From assembly GCA_951217055.1 (NCBI GenBank), contig OX578282.1:12897877-12961876 (forward strand): a stretch of 64,000 nt of DNA, given 5' to 3'. Position numbers and translations under genes: made by a program. Each line of letters starts with the position of its first letter. The stretch's first letter is position 1. Under the pieces are notes generated by a model that worked only from the letters and a program-made list of their open reading frames with translations, had not been told where the DNA came from and made no database searches. Shown in pieces: positions 44,476 through 56,602 of this stretch. The DNA comes from Gerris lacustris. Taxonomy: Eukaryota; Arthropoda; Insecta; Hemiptera; Gerridae.

Positions 44476-46283
44476 TCTTCGCAGATATTTATATTAAAGT
44501 GCTACATCTCGTGGAGAGCTTGGGCTTGCTAAAGAGCTTATACAACTATATAGTACGTCTTCGCAAATAATTATAATAATAGTTGGTGGTGCAACATCCC
44601 GTGGAGAGCTTGGGCTTGCTAAAGAGCTTATACAACTATATAGTACGTCTTCGCAAATAATTATAATAATAGTTGGTGGTGCTACATCCCGTGGAGAGCT
44701 TCAGCTTGCTAAAGAGCTTATACAACTATATAGTACGTCTTCGCAAATAATTATAATAATAGTTGGTGGTGCAACATCCCGTGGAGAGCTTGGGCTTGCT
44801 AAAGAGCTTATACAACTATATAGTACGTCTTCGCAAATAATTATAATAATAGTTGGTGGTGCTACATCCCGTGGAGAGCTTCAGCTTGCTAAAGAGCTTA
44901 TACAACTATATAGTACGTCTTCGCAAATAATTATAATAATAGTTGGTGGTGCTACATCCCGTGGAGAGCTTCAGCTTGCTAAAGAGCTTATACAACTATA
45001 TAGTACGTCTTCGCAAATAATTATAATAATAGTTGGTGGTGCTACATCCCGTGGAGAGCTTCAGCTTGCTAAAGAGCTTATACAACTATATAGTACGTCT
45101 TCGCAAATAATTATAATAATAGTCGGTGGTGCAACATCCCGTGGAGAGCTTGGGCTTGCTAAAGAGCTTATACAACTATATAGTACGTCTTCGCAAATAA
45201 TTATAATAATAGTCGGTGGTGCTACATCCCGTGGAGAGCTTGGGCTTGCTAAAGAGCTTATACAACTATATAGTACGTCTTCGCAAATAATTATAATAAT
45301 AGTCGGTGGTGCAACATCCCGTGGAGAGCTTGGGCTTGCTAAAGAGCTTATACAACTATATAGTACGTCTTCGCAAATAATTATAATAATAGTCGGTGGT
45401 GCTACATCCCGTGGAGAGCTTGGGCTTGCTAAAGAGCTTATACAACTATATAGTACGTCTTCGCAAATAATTATAATAATAGTCGGTGGTGCAACATCCC
45501 GTGGAGAGCTTGGGCTTGCTAAAGAGCTTATACAACTATATAGTACGTCTTCGCAAATAATTATAATAATAGTCGGTGGTGCTACATCCCGTGGAGAGCT
45601 TGGGCTTGCTAAAGAGCTTATACAACTATATAGTACGTCTTCGCATATAATTATAATAATAGTCGGTGGTGCAACATCCCGTGGAGAGCTTGGGCTTGCT
45701 AAAGAGCTTATACAACTATATAGTACGTCTTCGCAAATAATTATAATAATAGTCGGTGGTGCTACATCCCGTGGAGAGCTTGGGCTTGCTAAAGAGCTTA
45801 TACAACTATATAGTACGTCTTCGCAAATAATTATAATAATAGTCGGTGGTGCAACATCCCGTGGAGAGCTTGGGCTTGCTAAAGAGCTTATACAACTATA
45901 TAGTACGTCTTCGCAAATAATTATAATAATAGTTGGTGGTGCTACATCCCGTGGAGAGCTTCAGCTTGCTAAAGAGCTTATACAACTATATAGTACGTCT
46001 TCGCAAATAATTATAATAATAGTTGGTGGTGCTACATCCCGTGGAGAGCTTCAGCTTGCTAAAGAGCTTATACAACTATATAGTACGTCTTCGCAAATAA
46101 TTATAATAATAGTCGGTGGTGCAACATCCCGTGGAGAGCTTGGGCTTGCTAAAGAGCTTATACAACTATATAGTACGTCTTCGCAAATAATTATAATAAT
46201 AGTTGGTGGTGCTACATCCCGTGGAGAGCTTCGGCTTGCTAAAGAGCTTATACAACTATAACTTCGCTGATAATAATAATAGC
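44476..46283 (+). repeat. 90-bp satellite array, about 20 units
   Basis: The unit contains ACATCCCGTGGAGAGCTT, GCTTGCTAAAGAGCTTATAC and AACTATATAGTACGTCTTCG, period exactly 90 bp. The first and last units are diverged, as expected at array edges. Units differ mainly at GCA/GCT-ACATCCC, AGTT/AGTC-GGTGG and CTTGGG/CTTCAG. Stops occur in the frames, so this is not a coding repeat. Confidence 0.95.
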
Positions 46284-47656
46284 AGTCTGAACGTTTTATA
46301 AAAAATGAAAGATTTTATATAAATGGATGGGAGAAATAAGTCCGTTCTAGATTTGTTTCGGTTTTTTATTATGTACAATCAAACTATTGGTGCATTTTAA
46401 AGATCCATAACTTTTCAAGGCTAGACAAATAAACAAAACCTTTATCGATATCAATGACTTAGCGAGGGAAACAGCAGATAAATCTGATAAGAGTTAGAGT
46501 TAGATGAAACGAAAAGCAGAATGTTTGTAAGTGGGCAGGTTGTTTGACCCGAATCGATACCTCTATCGATCCTTCTTTCGTTCTATCTATCGATCGTAGG
46601 AACGATACCTATAAAGAAGAAAGGGGCTTTATCCCTAAAAACATAAATCTCATCAAGGAGACACATTCCATAATCCCGGAGAAAATCCAACCATTGCTCT
46701 TTTCATCCCGTCTGCTATCTGTGTACTACATTTTGAATAAAGCACCGGAAGGTATCCTTCACCATCTCAACATACTCCATAACACACTATATTATAATAT
46801 ATGGATTTAAACATTCCACCTGAAACTCGTATTTCCATATTTAAATATGTTTTATAGTTAAAATCAGAACAATTCCTAGAATTCACTTGATATTACATTC
46901 TTCATTTATTTTATTCTGAGAGAGTTTATTATGATATTCACCTTCCTTTTGCATAGATAAGTATAAAATCGTAATTTGTATTTGTCCTGCGTTAATTATT
47001 ATTATTTATTTTTTATTTTTTTACTACTTATTATATACAAACCGAAGATACGGGTTTTAGTTTCGGTTTTAATCTCTAACGCGCACATGTTAAGGGGTTA
47101 TTTCTACTTTATATAATATGATGATTATATTAAAGCATTACCTATTTTAATAAAATTTAGTTCAAAACTCGTACACACTTCTCTCAAAAAATAGAGACAC
47201 TGAATTTAAATCCCATGGCATTTAATCAAATTGATACTAAATATATTTAACAAATATTCAACAGGTGATTGTTTACTTTTCTTTTTCGATTTCCAGCTTA
47301 AATCAACTTGTACGGTAAGATTCTTATTTAAATGGACTACGAAATAGAATTTAATCTACCGAATCGTTTTTGATATACTTATTTGAATCGTCGTAGTTGT
47401 TTATTTTTCGTACTTAGTTGAATCGTTTTACATACTTGCCCAATATACCTTCTCGAATTTACCGTGGATATGATATTTCTTAATAAGTCAAATTATATCC
47501 AAATCAGTGTAGTAGTTTTGACATTTCGCGTCCGCAATGTATATCTATCATCATTTTACGAAATTTACTCTTTCTTACTAGGTGATACAAATAATGATTT
47601 ACTGTTAATATAGCTAGATATAAAAGTACCACCTTTTTTTTGTCGTTTAACTTACA
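46284..47656. other. Unannotated stretch
   Basis: An 88-codon frame at 46544-46810 has no recognisable motif. Short ATCGAT-rich text lies at 46554-46596. The rest is AT-rich spacer. Confidence 0.35.
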
Positions 47657-48265
47657 TTTTACTACGTTTTCATTAGCTTTCTTTCTTGTTTGTTTGTTTG
47701 TTTGTCCAGTACAAAGCTTGCAATTGATCTTTAACTAACTTCCCGAGTAGCTAAACATTTGAAACTTTTAGAATAGCTCAGAACACGATGACAATGCATT
47801 ATTTTAATACTTTTAGCCATCTTTCAGCAGAATTTAATTAGTTTTCAGCAAATTTTGCTGTTTGGAAAGTTAGTTCGGAAAAAATCCGCAAGTTATTTTA
47901 TTTGTTTTGACATATCTCATAGTATTTACAATCTTCATTTTGACGGGTTTCAAATTTGTGATTTTTTATTAATAGGTAAACATTGAATGACAGCGAAAAG
48001 TAAACAAAGAAATAATTTAATTGACGTGTGACATCCAGGTCTGATTACACTTGTGTCCTAGGTATAGGTTTAATTTTTCTTAATCTGTACTTGTTTACTT
48101 GTACACATTTTTCTTCTCTTACTGTCCCTACACAGGGGAATATCAATGGCACGGTTTAGATTCGGTGTTGGTGACATCCGTTGTACAAAGATTTGTCCTT
48201 TTATAGGTTTAAGATCAGCTCTCTAGATGGTTGTCATTATTATGTGAAGTAAATAAATTCAAACT

Positions 48266-48301
<36 letters not shown>

Positions 48302-48405
48302 CACTAACATAATATATAACAATGACAATAATTATATTATCAACAATACATATGATTCAACAGAAAATTTAAAAACGTAGTATATAAAAAGTTCTTTTTA
48401 TCTTG
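47657..48405 (+). mobile_element. Helentron-like element HL-4, intact copy
   Basis: The 5' sub-terminal ACTACGTTTT (47661-47670) is answered by AAAACGTAGT (48372-48381). The hairpin ATAAAAAG-TT-CTTTTTAT (48384-48401) and tail CTTG follow. A TTTGTTTGTTTGTTTGTCC microsatellite sits near the 5' end. A run of about 32 T lies at 48269-48300. This copy is the uninterrupted reference for the HL-1 insertion at 21833. No protein is encoded. Confidence 0.7.
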
Positions 48406-48600
48406 TGATTATTTATGATAAACTTCGATAAAGTAGTATATACACTAGCGAATCTTCTAGATTAGGTAAAAACGTTGGTAGTTTACGAACAAAAATTTGT
48501 TTCTTCAGTGCTCGTATTTGCTAGGGTTTAAGATGCTTCGGTTATTGGTTAACTCGCTGGAGTAAAATCTCTTATTACGTATATTAACGAGGGTCCTTGA
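48406..48600. other. Spacer
   Basis: Nothing is recognised. Confidence 0.35.
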
Positions 48601-49060
48601 TATATTTTCTTTGCTGCACGTTCGCTTATTCGATTAGTTCGTTTGGTTTGAATCGGTTTTTGCACGTAACCTTTTCTCCACCTTTTCGACCGGTTCATTT
48701 AGCGACGGACTTTTTACAAACTCAAATTTTTTAACTGTTTTTGTTAGTATCGTAAGAATTTTCCATTTATAGCGTACTTCACTAGCGACGTCAGGATTAA
48801 CGTAATTTTCCTCGTGAGAAAACAATACTGGCTCTTTTAGCCAAAAGCGAACTTTGTCATTGCACTTGACTTTTTCCATGTCTACTGTCTTGATTTGTAG
48901 ATGCTTTAGAGCTAGCGGACTTAACCAAAGCTGCTTTAAGCGCTGCTTCAGTTTCGATCAGTGCATTTGTCATTTTAATTTATTACTTTCAGCTTCAGCT
49001 TTTCGATTTCGATTTCTTTTAGCTGTTTTTCTCTCTGTAGAATCTCTATATCATTGACCT
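48600..49060 (-). pseudogene. Unrecognised frameshifted protein-like remnant
   Basis: On the minus strand three short frames follow one another: a charged, helix-like one (EILQREKQLKEIEIEKLKL), then MTNALIETEAALKAALVK..., then 48879-48634 with NPDVASEVRYKWKILTILTK and VEKVEKRLRAK. Composition is less AT-driven and more protein-like than the surroundings. It could be a decayed transposon or gag-like protein. I cannot name the family. Confidence 0.3.
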
Positions 49061-50640
49061 TTTCTACTTCAGTTTCTTTTATTGTCTTACCACTAGGTAC
49101 TCTTCATACTTACATTACATGCTGATTTCACTAGGACCGTTTCCGTTTTGCTGTTTTAACCTGTTTTGTGCCATTAATTAGCGCTGTATCTTGTTTGAGT
49201 GGTGTGTCTTATTCGATTGTTTATTGTTTGCCATGTTTGTCTGTAGTTAGATAATGACATGGACCATACCTATATCAGCTGACTTTCCTGATATTTTTCT
49301 CGTAGCTTTCCTCCTACTAGATTACTGGATTTGCTCATTTTTTAAAATGAAAAAGTAACAAGGACAATATTCTTTGTGACTTAAGTGCAGAGTAAAAATT
49401 GAGTATATTTAGTTTCGTAACAAATCGTGATCCCTAATATCAAAACATAATCTTGAAGTCCCCACCATTTCTCTTTTAGGCTTATATTTATTTTGAACAT
49501 ACAGGAGATTCATAAATCATCAAATAGTTTATATGGGAAAAGTTTGGTGACATATTTTATGAGGGTTGAGGAGATATAAATTTCAAAACTTATCTAAAAA
49601 TAAAAAACTGCTTTCCTTTTTTTCGTTATAAAATAGCAGATGTACCAAAAAAGTTTAATTGTTATTATTCCATATAACGATATGTACGTTAAAGTTTATT
49701 TTTATGTAGCATATTTGACTATGATTTGAATATATTATTCTTTTGATGTCAAATAAAAAAATATATATATTTCAAATAAAGTTATTTGGATGGATCATGC
49801 AATCAAACTTTCTTACTTTCTCTGTATAGAAAGTAGAAGCATAGAATTCTTATTAGAAAATATTCGATTTTAGGTATTCTATGAAATCGAACGTTTTTAG
49901 GTGACTATTTCTAGCCTTGCCTCTGAATTGCAAACAGTGGTACACACAGGACTTTTTTCTTAACTCAGACCGTTAACAGTAGGTCTCAGGGAAAGGGACT
50001 TTTTTGTGTTTTATGTGCAGAAAGTATTAAAAAAAAATACACTTTAGAAAGTCAGCATAATCTCTTACTACCCCCCCCCCCCCCCATTTGCGCCACTGCA
50101 ATTAACATCTGGCTTGTCAAAAATGTTATACTACAGTATAAAACATTTTTATGTATATATCTAACTTATGTTGATCTAAATTTATTATAATAAGATTACC
50201 TATTGAGTCCCAAAGTCTTAAATGTTTTTACCTTGAAATACAAATAAAAGATCCAATAATTCGAAGTCCCAATTTCCAGAAAAGTAAGCATTCAATAAAA
50301 TTTTGATCGTCTCGCTAAATGTGTAAATTGCTAGATCCATCCATTCTGCAATGACTACTGAAGTAAATTGGGCATTATTAAATTATGTATAGAAAATAAG
50401 ATTGCTTAAATTAATGCAATAGCACTTGACTTTAAACATTAAAATAAATATAATGTGGAAAATGTTTAATCATATAGGGGATAGCACAATATAGAACCAT
50501 TCATTGCTTTTTTTAGACTTAGGGTACAAGAATACAAGTTCCAAACATATTTCTATAATGAATTATTGCGCATCTTGTCGAAAAATAACCATTCTTTTAA
50601 GTGACCACTACATCGAAATAACATCTTAAATAAAAAAATC
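49061..50640. other. AT-rich spacer
   Basis: A poly-C run lies at 50072-50085. A fragment near 49818 (ACTTTCTCTGTATAGAAAGT) resembles the start of the repeat at 34611. No gene is seen. Confidence 0.4.
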
Positions 50641-50649
50641 ATCTACATA

Positions 50650-50917
<268 letters not shown>

Positions 50918-50949
50918 AATCACCTACATATTACATATATATATATATA

Positions 50950-51990
50950 CAGGGTGGTCCAAAAGTCCCCCCCCCCTCTCTTAACTTTTGAACGGTTTTA
51001 GATAAATTAATGAAACTTTGGGGATCTCTATCATGCAAAGGGAAGTTTGTTTTCATGCAATCGCCCACTAGGGGCAACCACCCACTTTTCCCCCAGGCCA
51101 CCCAACTTCCAAATTGGAGTGTATATTTTTAATAGCATATTTAGATTCTACGGTGAAAAATAATAAACTTTTACTTGAAACTTTTTTTTCTATTTCCAAT
51201 ATTTTGCCTCCTATAGGGGGGGGGGGCAAAGATAGCAAAATAACCCGTCTGATAATACGGTTTAAAATCTAAACGGTAAGAGATAAATAAATGAAACTTA
51301 GGGGATCCGTACCATGTGAAGGGAAGTTTGTTTTCATGCAATCGCGCAGTAGGGGCAACAACCCATTTGGCCTCCATACCACCTAACTTCATAATTTTAA
51401 CCTTGAGTGTACATTTTTGATAACAGATTTAGATTCTACGGCGAAAAATTAAAATATTTTACTTCACACTTTTTTTTCTATCTCCAATATTTTGCCCCCA
51501 ATAGGGAGGCAAAGGTATAAATAAAAATGGTAGATTTCAGTCCTGGGGGCAAAATGGTGGTTGCCCCTATTACGCGAGTGGATGAATACACACTGCCTTT
51601 TACATGGTAACGATCACCCAAGTTTCATTACTTAATTTCTAACCGTTTAGATTTAATAACGATCTAAGTGTTATTTTTTTACTCTTTCAGAAGGGTGATC
51701 TTGCTACCTTTCCCCCCCTGTAGGGGGCAAAATATTGGAGATAGAAAAAATAGTTACCAGTAAAAGTTTATTATTTTTCACCGTAGAATCCAAATATGCT
51801 ATCAATAATATGCATTCCAATTAAAAATTTTGAAGTTGGGTGGCCTGGGGGCAAAGTGGGTGGTTGTCCCTAGTGGGTGATTGCATGAAAACCAACTTCT
51901 CTTTGCATAGTAGAGATCCCCCAAGTTTCATTAATTTATCTCAAACTGTTCAAAAGTTAAGAGGGGGTGGGAGACTTTTGGACTACCCTG
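50950..51990. mobile_element. Mariner-type MITE with four internal monomers, copy 1
   Basis: The ends CAGGGTGGTCCAAAAGTC and inverse ACTTTTGGACTACCCTG are TIRs; TA is at 50948-49 and 51991-92. Inside, a roughly 250-bp monomer (AAATTAATGAAACTT, GGGGCAACCACCCA) occurs twice forward then twice inverted, giving a large foldback. Each monomer carries a GTTTTCATGCAATCG-like segment. No transposase. Confidence 0.75.
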
Positions 51991-51992
51991 TA

Positions 51993-52376
51993 TACATATT
52001 ATATTATATTTTATTTTATTCGAGCTTTGAAAATAATTTCTTACAGCAGTTGTCTGATAAAGCCTGTTGAAGTAACTTATCTTATGTTTATATTGAGATT
52101 TATAACATAATTTAATTAATTCTTACGATTATTTAAAGGATTAATTATCATGGAACACCTAGTGATTTCCTCCTGCTTTATTGGATTGTGATTGATAGAA
52201 ATAGATCATCCTCGTTTCCTTTAAAGAATGTCATTGGAAAATAAATCAGAAAAGGTTATTTAAAGTCCTCTAAACAAACCTCTTTCTTGTTTCAACTAAA
52301 TCATAGAGGGAATGTGTGTTTTCTTTCTTTATATGTTTTCTTCGTTCCCTCACTTATATTTTCCTTTTCTCTTCAG
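51993..52376. other. AT-rich spacer
   Basis: The last 30 bp form a pyrimidine-rich tract preceding the candidate exon. Nothing else is recognised. Confidence 0.35.
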
Positions 52377-52481
52377 TAGATCTTATTGGTTTGAAGGGTT
52401 TTCGTGTAAGACCCGCCAAAACTAAGGAAGTTCGGATCCAAAATCCAAATAATCCTCTCTGGATTAAACTTAATAGGACAG
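52377..52481 (+). CDS. Candidate internal exon of an unknown gene
   Basis: A pyrimidine tract TTTTCCTTTTCTCTTCAG ends at 52376, and CAG|GTAAGG at 52479-52487 is an excellent 5' splice site. The 105 bp between stays open, reading DLIGLKGFRVRPAKTKEVRI then QNPNNPLWIKLNRT, with 2 nt before the first codon and 1 nt after the last. Composition is less AT-driven than its surroundings. I recognise no domain, and no neighbouring exon was identified, so this could be chance or a remnant. Confidence 0.3.
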
Positions 52482-52944
52482 GTAAGGTAGAGTTGAATCT
52501 TAGAGAGCCACCTACCTACTTTATCCAATAGGGTTCATGATATTGGTTTAAGGATTTTTTGGTTTGGTATAAAAATCTACCGTAATATCCGTTTCTTCAG
52601 TTTGGATATTTGTACAAGTGAATTCTTTTTAGACTCAACATGTGTCTCCTTAGAAAAACAGTTTCTTCTACACAAATATTTTACTAACTATATCTTATAC
52701 ACACACATTACTTATGTATAGGTTTAAGTACCATACTTCTTTGAAAAAAATAGTCTTTGAAAAAAAAAAAACAGTCTTGGCAAAAATTTTTTTTTCCAAA
52801 ATTTTAATAATTTTAGTGCCTTGTATATTATTATCCTAGGATTCCTCATACACACATATGTATTTAATAACCATATCGTTATTTTACGGAATATAAATCT
52901 AGAAAGGGTAGGGCTATTAAAATTAAAAATATAAATAATAAAAA
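52482..52944. other. Spacer, intron-like or intergenic
   Basis: Nothing is recognised. Confidence 0.3.
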
Positions 52945-53490
52945 TAGACTGCCAATTAGTGTGGCACATAGCTTCCTTATATCCTACCACGTACTTTATT
53001 GTTATATTAACATTATTGTTATATTACTTTATTGTTAAATATATTATATCATAATAATGAGGGTATATAAAATAAATATAACTAAAGAAAAGAGCAGTGG
53101 CAATATTCAAAGTATTAAAATTCGCAAAATAAAAGTCGGCAGAAGTGAGAGGTGGGGGAACCAAGCCACCTCCTATTCCCTTCGTCTATCTCTCTCCCTG
53201 AGTTCTCTCTATAATAAAAACTATTAATTGTTTTACGATCTTTAACGCTTCATAGTGGTGTCATACATTTCACACTTTATAAGTATAAGATTTTTTCCCG
53301 ACCTAAAATTCCAATTTTAAATTTGAAGTTTACGTTTACGCGAGTGTTGCCCGTGAACGCTTGGGCGGATTACGTTGTCCAACGAACTCGTCCTGGGCAT
53401 TGGTAAAATGATTATGTTTACCAAATTTCATCAAAATCGGTCTGCTTTTACTCAAGTTATCGTCACACGTTTCAGACACACAGAAGGGTT
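52945..53490 (-). mobile_element. HL-2, copy with 5' end replaced
   Basis: The 3' end (TAGACTGCCAATTAGTGTGG), the body and the core (CATTGGTAAAATGATTATG) are present, but at about 53480 the sequence leaves HL-2 before its microsatellite. A segment at 53100-53210 is an insertion or divergence relative to 25142-25695. A 153-codon frame that spans this copy and HL-5 is a repeat chimera. Confidence 0.65.
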
Positions 53491-53630
53491 CGTGCATGAA
53501 AAGAATGTAGATAAAGCACTGGTGAAGAGTGGGAAGTCTGTGTTTTACTGAACCAAGATAGCTCACTCTTAAATGGCAATCGTCGTTACTATTATAATTT
53601 ATCTGCAAAAGGGGAATATATGGCAGCTTT

Positions 53631-54658
53631 TTAGGGTTTCGTTGGTAAAACCAAAAAAAGAAACCCTTATAGTTTCGTTCATGTGTCTGTCTGTCAGTCT
53701 GTCTGTCTGTCACTCTGTACGGTTCCAATAACTTTTGAATAAAAGGAGATAGAAACGTGAAACTTTCCAATATTAAAGATCGTTTTGACGCACACACAGG
53801 AAAAATATAGCGAACTCAAAATTATCAGCTGTTCAAATCCAAAATGGCGGATAACACACGTCATGCGAAATTTTTTTTTTTTTTAAATTTTAAGTGGGGT
53901 ATCAAATGAAAGGTATTGAAGAGTAGATTACAAATATATATATCACTTAGGGAAAGTGTTCAATTTTCGGCGCCATTTTGTCAAAAAACATCGAAATTTT
54001 GCGTGTCCCCCCCTTCCTAAAATCGTATTTCCGCTCTTACTAAAAATATAGAAAAATATGCAAAATGTGCGGTCTGATGGGCCAAAGAAAAAATAAGAAT
54101 AGCAACTTGGTCGGATTAACTGGGAATCCAAGATGGCGGCTGATTGATGTCACGGGGAAAAAAATATTTTTTTAAAATTTTGAGTGAGGTATCAAACCAA
54201 GGTATTGAAGAGTAGATTACAAAAACAAATAACACTTGTAGAAAGCGTTTAATTTTTCCCGCCATTTGTCAAAAAACATCGAAATTTTGCGTGTCCCCCC
54301 CCCCCTAAAATCGTATTTCTGCTCTTACTAAAAATATAGAAAAATATGCAAAATGTGTGGTCTGGTGGGCCAAAGAAAAAATAAGAATAGCAACTTGGTC
54401 GGATTAACTGGGAATCCAATATGGCGGCTAATTGCTGTCACGGGGAAAAAAATATTTTTTCAAAATTTTGAGTGGGGTATCAAGTGAAAGGTATTGAAGA
54501 GTAGATTACAAAAATATATAACACTTGTGGAAAGCGTTTATTTTTCTACGCCATTTTGTCAAAAACATCCAAATTCCCCCCCCCCCCCTCCCAATTACTT
54601 ATTTCATGTTTACAACACCAACGAAACCCTTTTTACGTGAGACTTCACGCAATACCAA
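53631..54658 (+). mobile_element. Helentron-like element HL-5
   Basis: The 5' sub-terminal AGGGTTTCGTTGG is answered by CCAACGAAACCCT (54618-54630, one base aside). The hairpin CGTGA-GACT-TCACG (54636-54649) and the tail CAATACC follow. The microsatellite is GTCTGTCTGTCAGTCTGTCTG. The body holds three near-identical units of about 290 bp (starting near 53881, 54171 and 54463), each with a C-run before CTAAAATCGTATTTC or a variant of it. The C-tract parallels the C/G-tract of HL-1. No protein. Confidence 0.65.
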
Positions 54659-55185
54659 TTTTTTATATGGCTGTCATTACACATCATAACATGCCACCGC
54701 AATAAAAATTTTGTTGTGCGGACCGTGTGTTGAATGGGCAGTACGTGGGTGACAGTGTAGAGTAGACGCTCTGATGCAAAAACTTACAAGAACCATACAA
54801 TGTCGGTATTCTCACTGTGGTATGAACATGGCGAATTTTGTGTGTTAAAATATATATATATATATATATAATATATAGACCTTATTCCTCCTACACTCAG
54901 ACGGAACAGAAGCATACATAGCGCACGACACAAATATTTATTGACTGTGTGGGGAAATTTTGGGTTGTAAATATGTTCAATTCAACACGCACACAATTTT
55001 CATCCTTGCTGTTTTCGCGGGAATAATTTAGTTTCCAAGATATGGATGAACATATGTATATCTGATTTTGATGAAAATCGAAAAAAAAGTAACCAACATC
55101 TGATGAACACATTAAATATTATAAAATTATCCAGGAAATGCTTGGCTTTACCGTTGAAGCGAGCATAATGCAATAATTATTTAAA
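54659..55185. other. Spacer with TA run and Repeat G start
   Basis: A (TA)n run lies at 54848-54872. From about 55010 the text (TAGTTTCCAAGATATGGATG, GATGAAAATCG) matches Repeat G at 36010. No gene is seen. Confidence 0.4.
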
Positions 55186-55902
55186 TAAACAGGTCAAGTG
55201 CGTGCTAGTCAGCACACATCGAGGGTCCGTAGGCCACACTATATAGTGTTTAACTGTAAAGTGTATAAACAGTGTTTTTTTAAAGTGCTAAAAAGCTTAC
55301 TTTGAACCATTCCAAGGGTCTGATATTCTCAAAACACACTCTGATAAAGTATTTTTTTGCTCTGAACCGGACTACAACCATATAAATACATCGAAAAGAC
55401 CATAATTATAAAAAAAAAAGTATTTTGTCAATAAAAAATAAAATAATATTTTTTTCAAAATTTCCAAAAAGTGGTGTCTTTACTTTTGGTCGAAGAATGT
55501 TCAGGAATTTTTTCAGATTCTTTGCACTTCACATAAGCGAGATAGAGGGGGGGGGGGGGGGGACACGTTTCACACCCACTTCAAACTTGCCTACGCTCGC
55601 CCTATCAAAGTTATATCCAAAGAATTATATTTTTTTGTAATCGCCTCGACGTACCCTTTCATATGATACCCCTCACGGTGTCGAAAAAATGTAACCCTTA
55701 AGTTATTTTACCCTATTTTTTCTAAAAAACATTTTTTTTAAGTCGCTATATTTTTAAAATATGTGGGTAAGAACAAGACACATACATACCAAATATCAAA
55801 GTGATCAGACGAAAGGTGTAGCCGTGAGAGCACGCGAGAGCACGGACGGACAAACACACGCAGGAAAATATAAGGGTCCTTGGTTTTGCCTACGGACCCT
55901 AA
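55186..55902 (-). mobile_element. HL-1, copy 6, nested in Repeat G
   Basis: It is near full length with exact sub-terminal repeats, hairpin arm GTGCGTGCTAGTCAGCACAC and a G-tract at about 55547-55562. The flanks (GAAGCGAGCATAATGC and GTAATCATGATGAGTTTATAG) are Repeat G, which continues to about 55990. Confidence 0.75.
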
Positions 55903-56517
55903 AAATTAATAGGTAATCATGATGAGTTTATAGTTTAAAAGGATGATTGGAGTAGACGGTAGTGCCGGGTGGGACTCTCACTTCACTTTGAAGGTAATCA
56001 AATCTTCTCGGATCTGAGACCAAGATTATATAAGAACGTTTGTCTGAGTTGGCTGGGATCATTTTTTTTTTTAATTTTCCTATTGATATTTTAATATTTA
56101 CTATCATAAGTGAATATAATATTATCCACATAGGTTTTATAAATATTGAAATTACACAACTTGTAATACAGTAATGCATATTATTTTTTATAAAGAGTTT
56201 TACCTCTAAAATAAAATATAACTATTTCCCTATAGCCCCCCCCCCCCCTTCCGAAACAGTGTGAGTGGAGTCATTGTAGATGTGACTATTCACACACCTT
56301 GAAACTTGTTTAATATAATAGCACGTGTCCCGCCTATTTTAACTGAAACGCCTATAATAGAAGAAGTTTAGGTCTTCAAAGCTATTAGCCGTTATCTTTC
56401 TGCATAGCTCCTAAAAATTAACAACGCAGTTTAAAGGTTTTTTTACAATTTTTAATCTCAGTTACGCCATTGGTCTAACCCAGTTCGAAAACTTTTTTTT
56501 CTTTTTTTTATCATTTT

Positions 56518-56520
<3 letters not shown>
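55903..56520. other. Repeat G end and spacer
   Basis: 55910-55993 is the second half of Repeat G (GTGGGACTCTCACTTCACTT). A poly-C run lies at 56237-56249. No gene is seen. Confidence 0.4.

Positions 56521-56521
<1 letters not shown>

Positions 56522-56600
<79 letters not shown>
56522..56600. repeat. (TA)n microsatellite
   Basis: About 78 bp of TA followed by poly-T. Confidence 0.95.

Positions 56601-56602
<2 letters not shown>

Noticed and set aside
44476..46283. CRISPR array
   Set aside because: Units are continuous 90-bp tandem copies with no unique spacers, in a eukaryotic context.
46544..46810. 88-codon open frame
   Set aside because: No recognisable motif, and length is within what AT-rich random sequence gives in a 64-kb window.
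53336..53797. 153-codon minus-strand open frame
   Set aside because: It runs from HL-2 across a junction into HL-5 and is a chance frame through repeat sequence, including the GTCT microsatellite.
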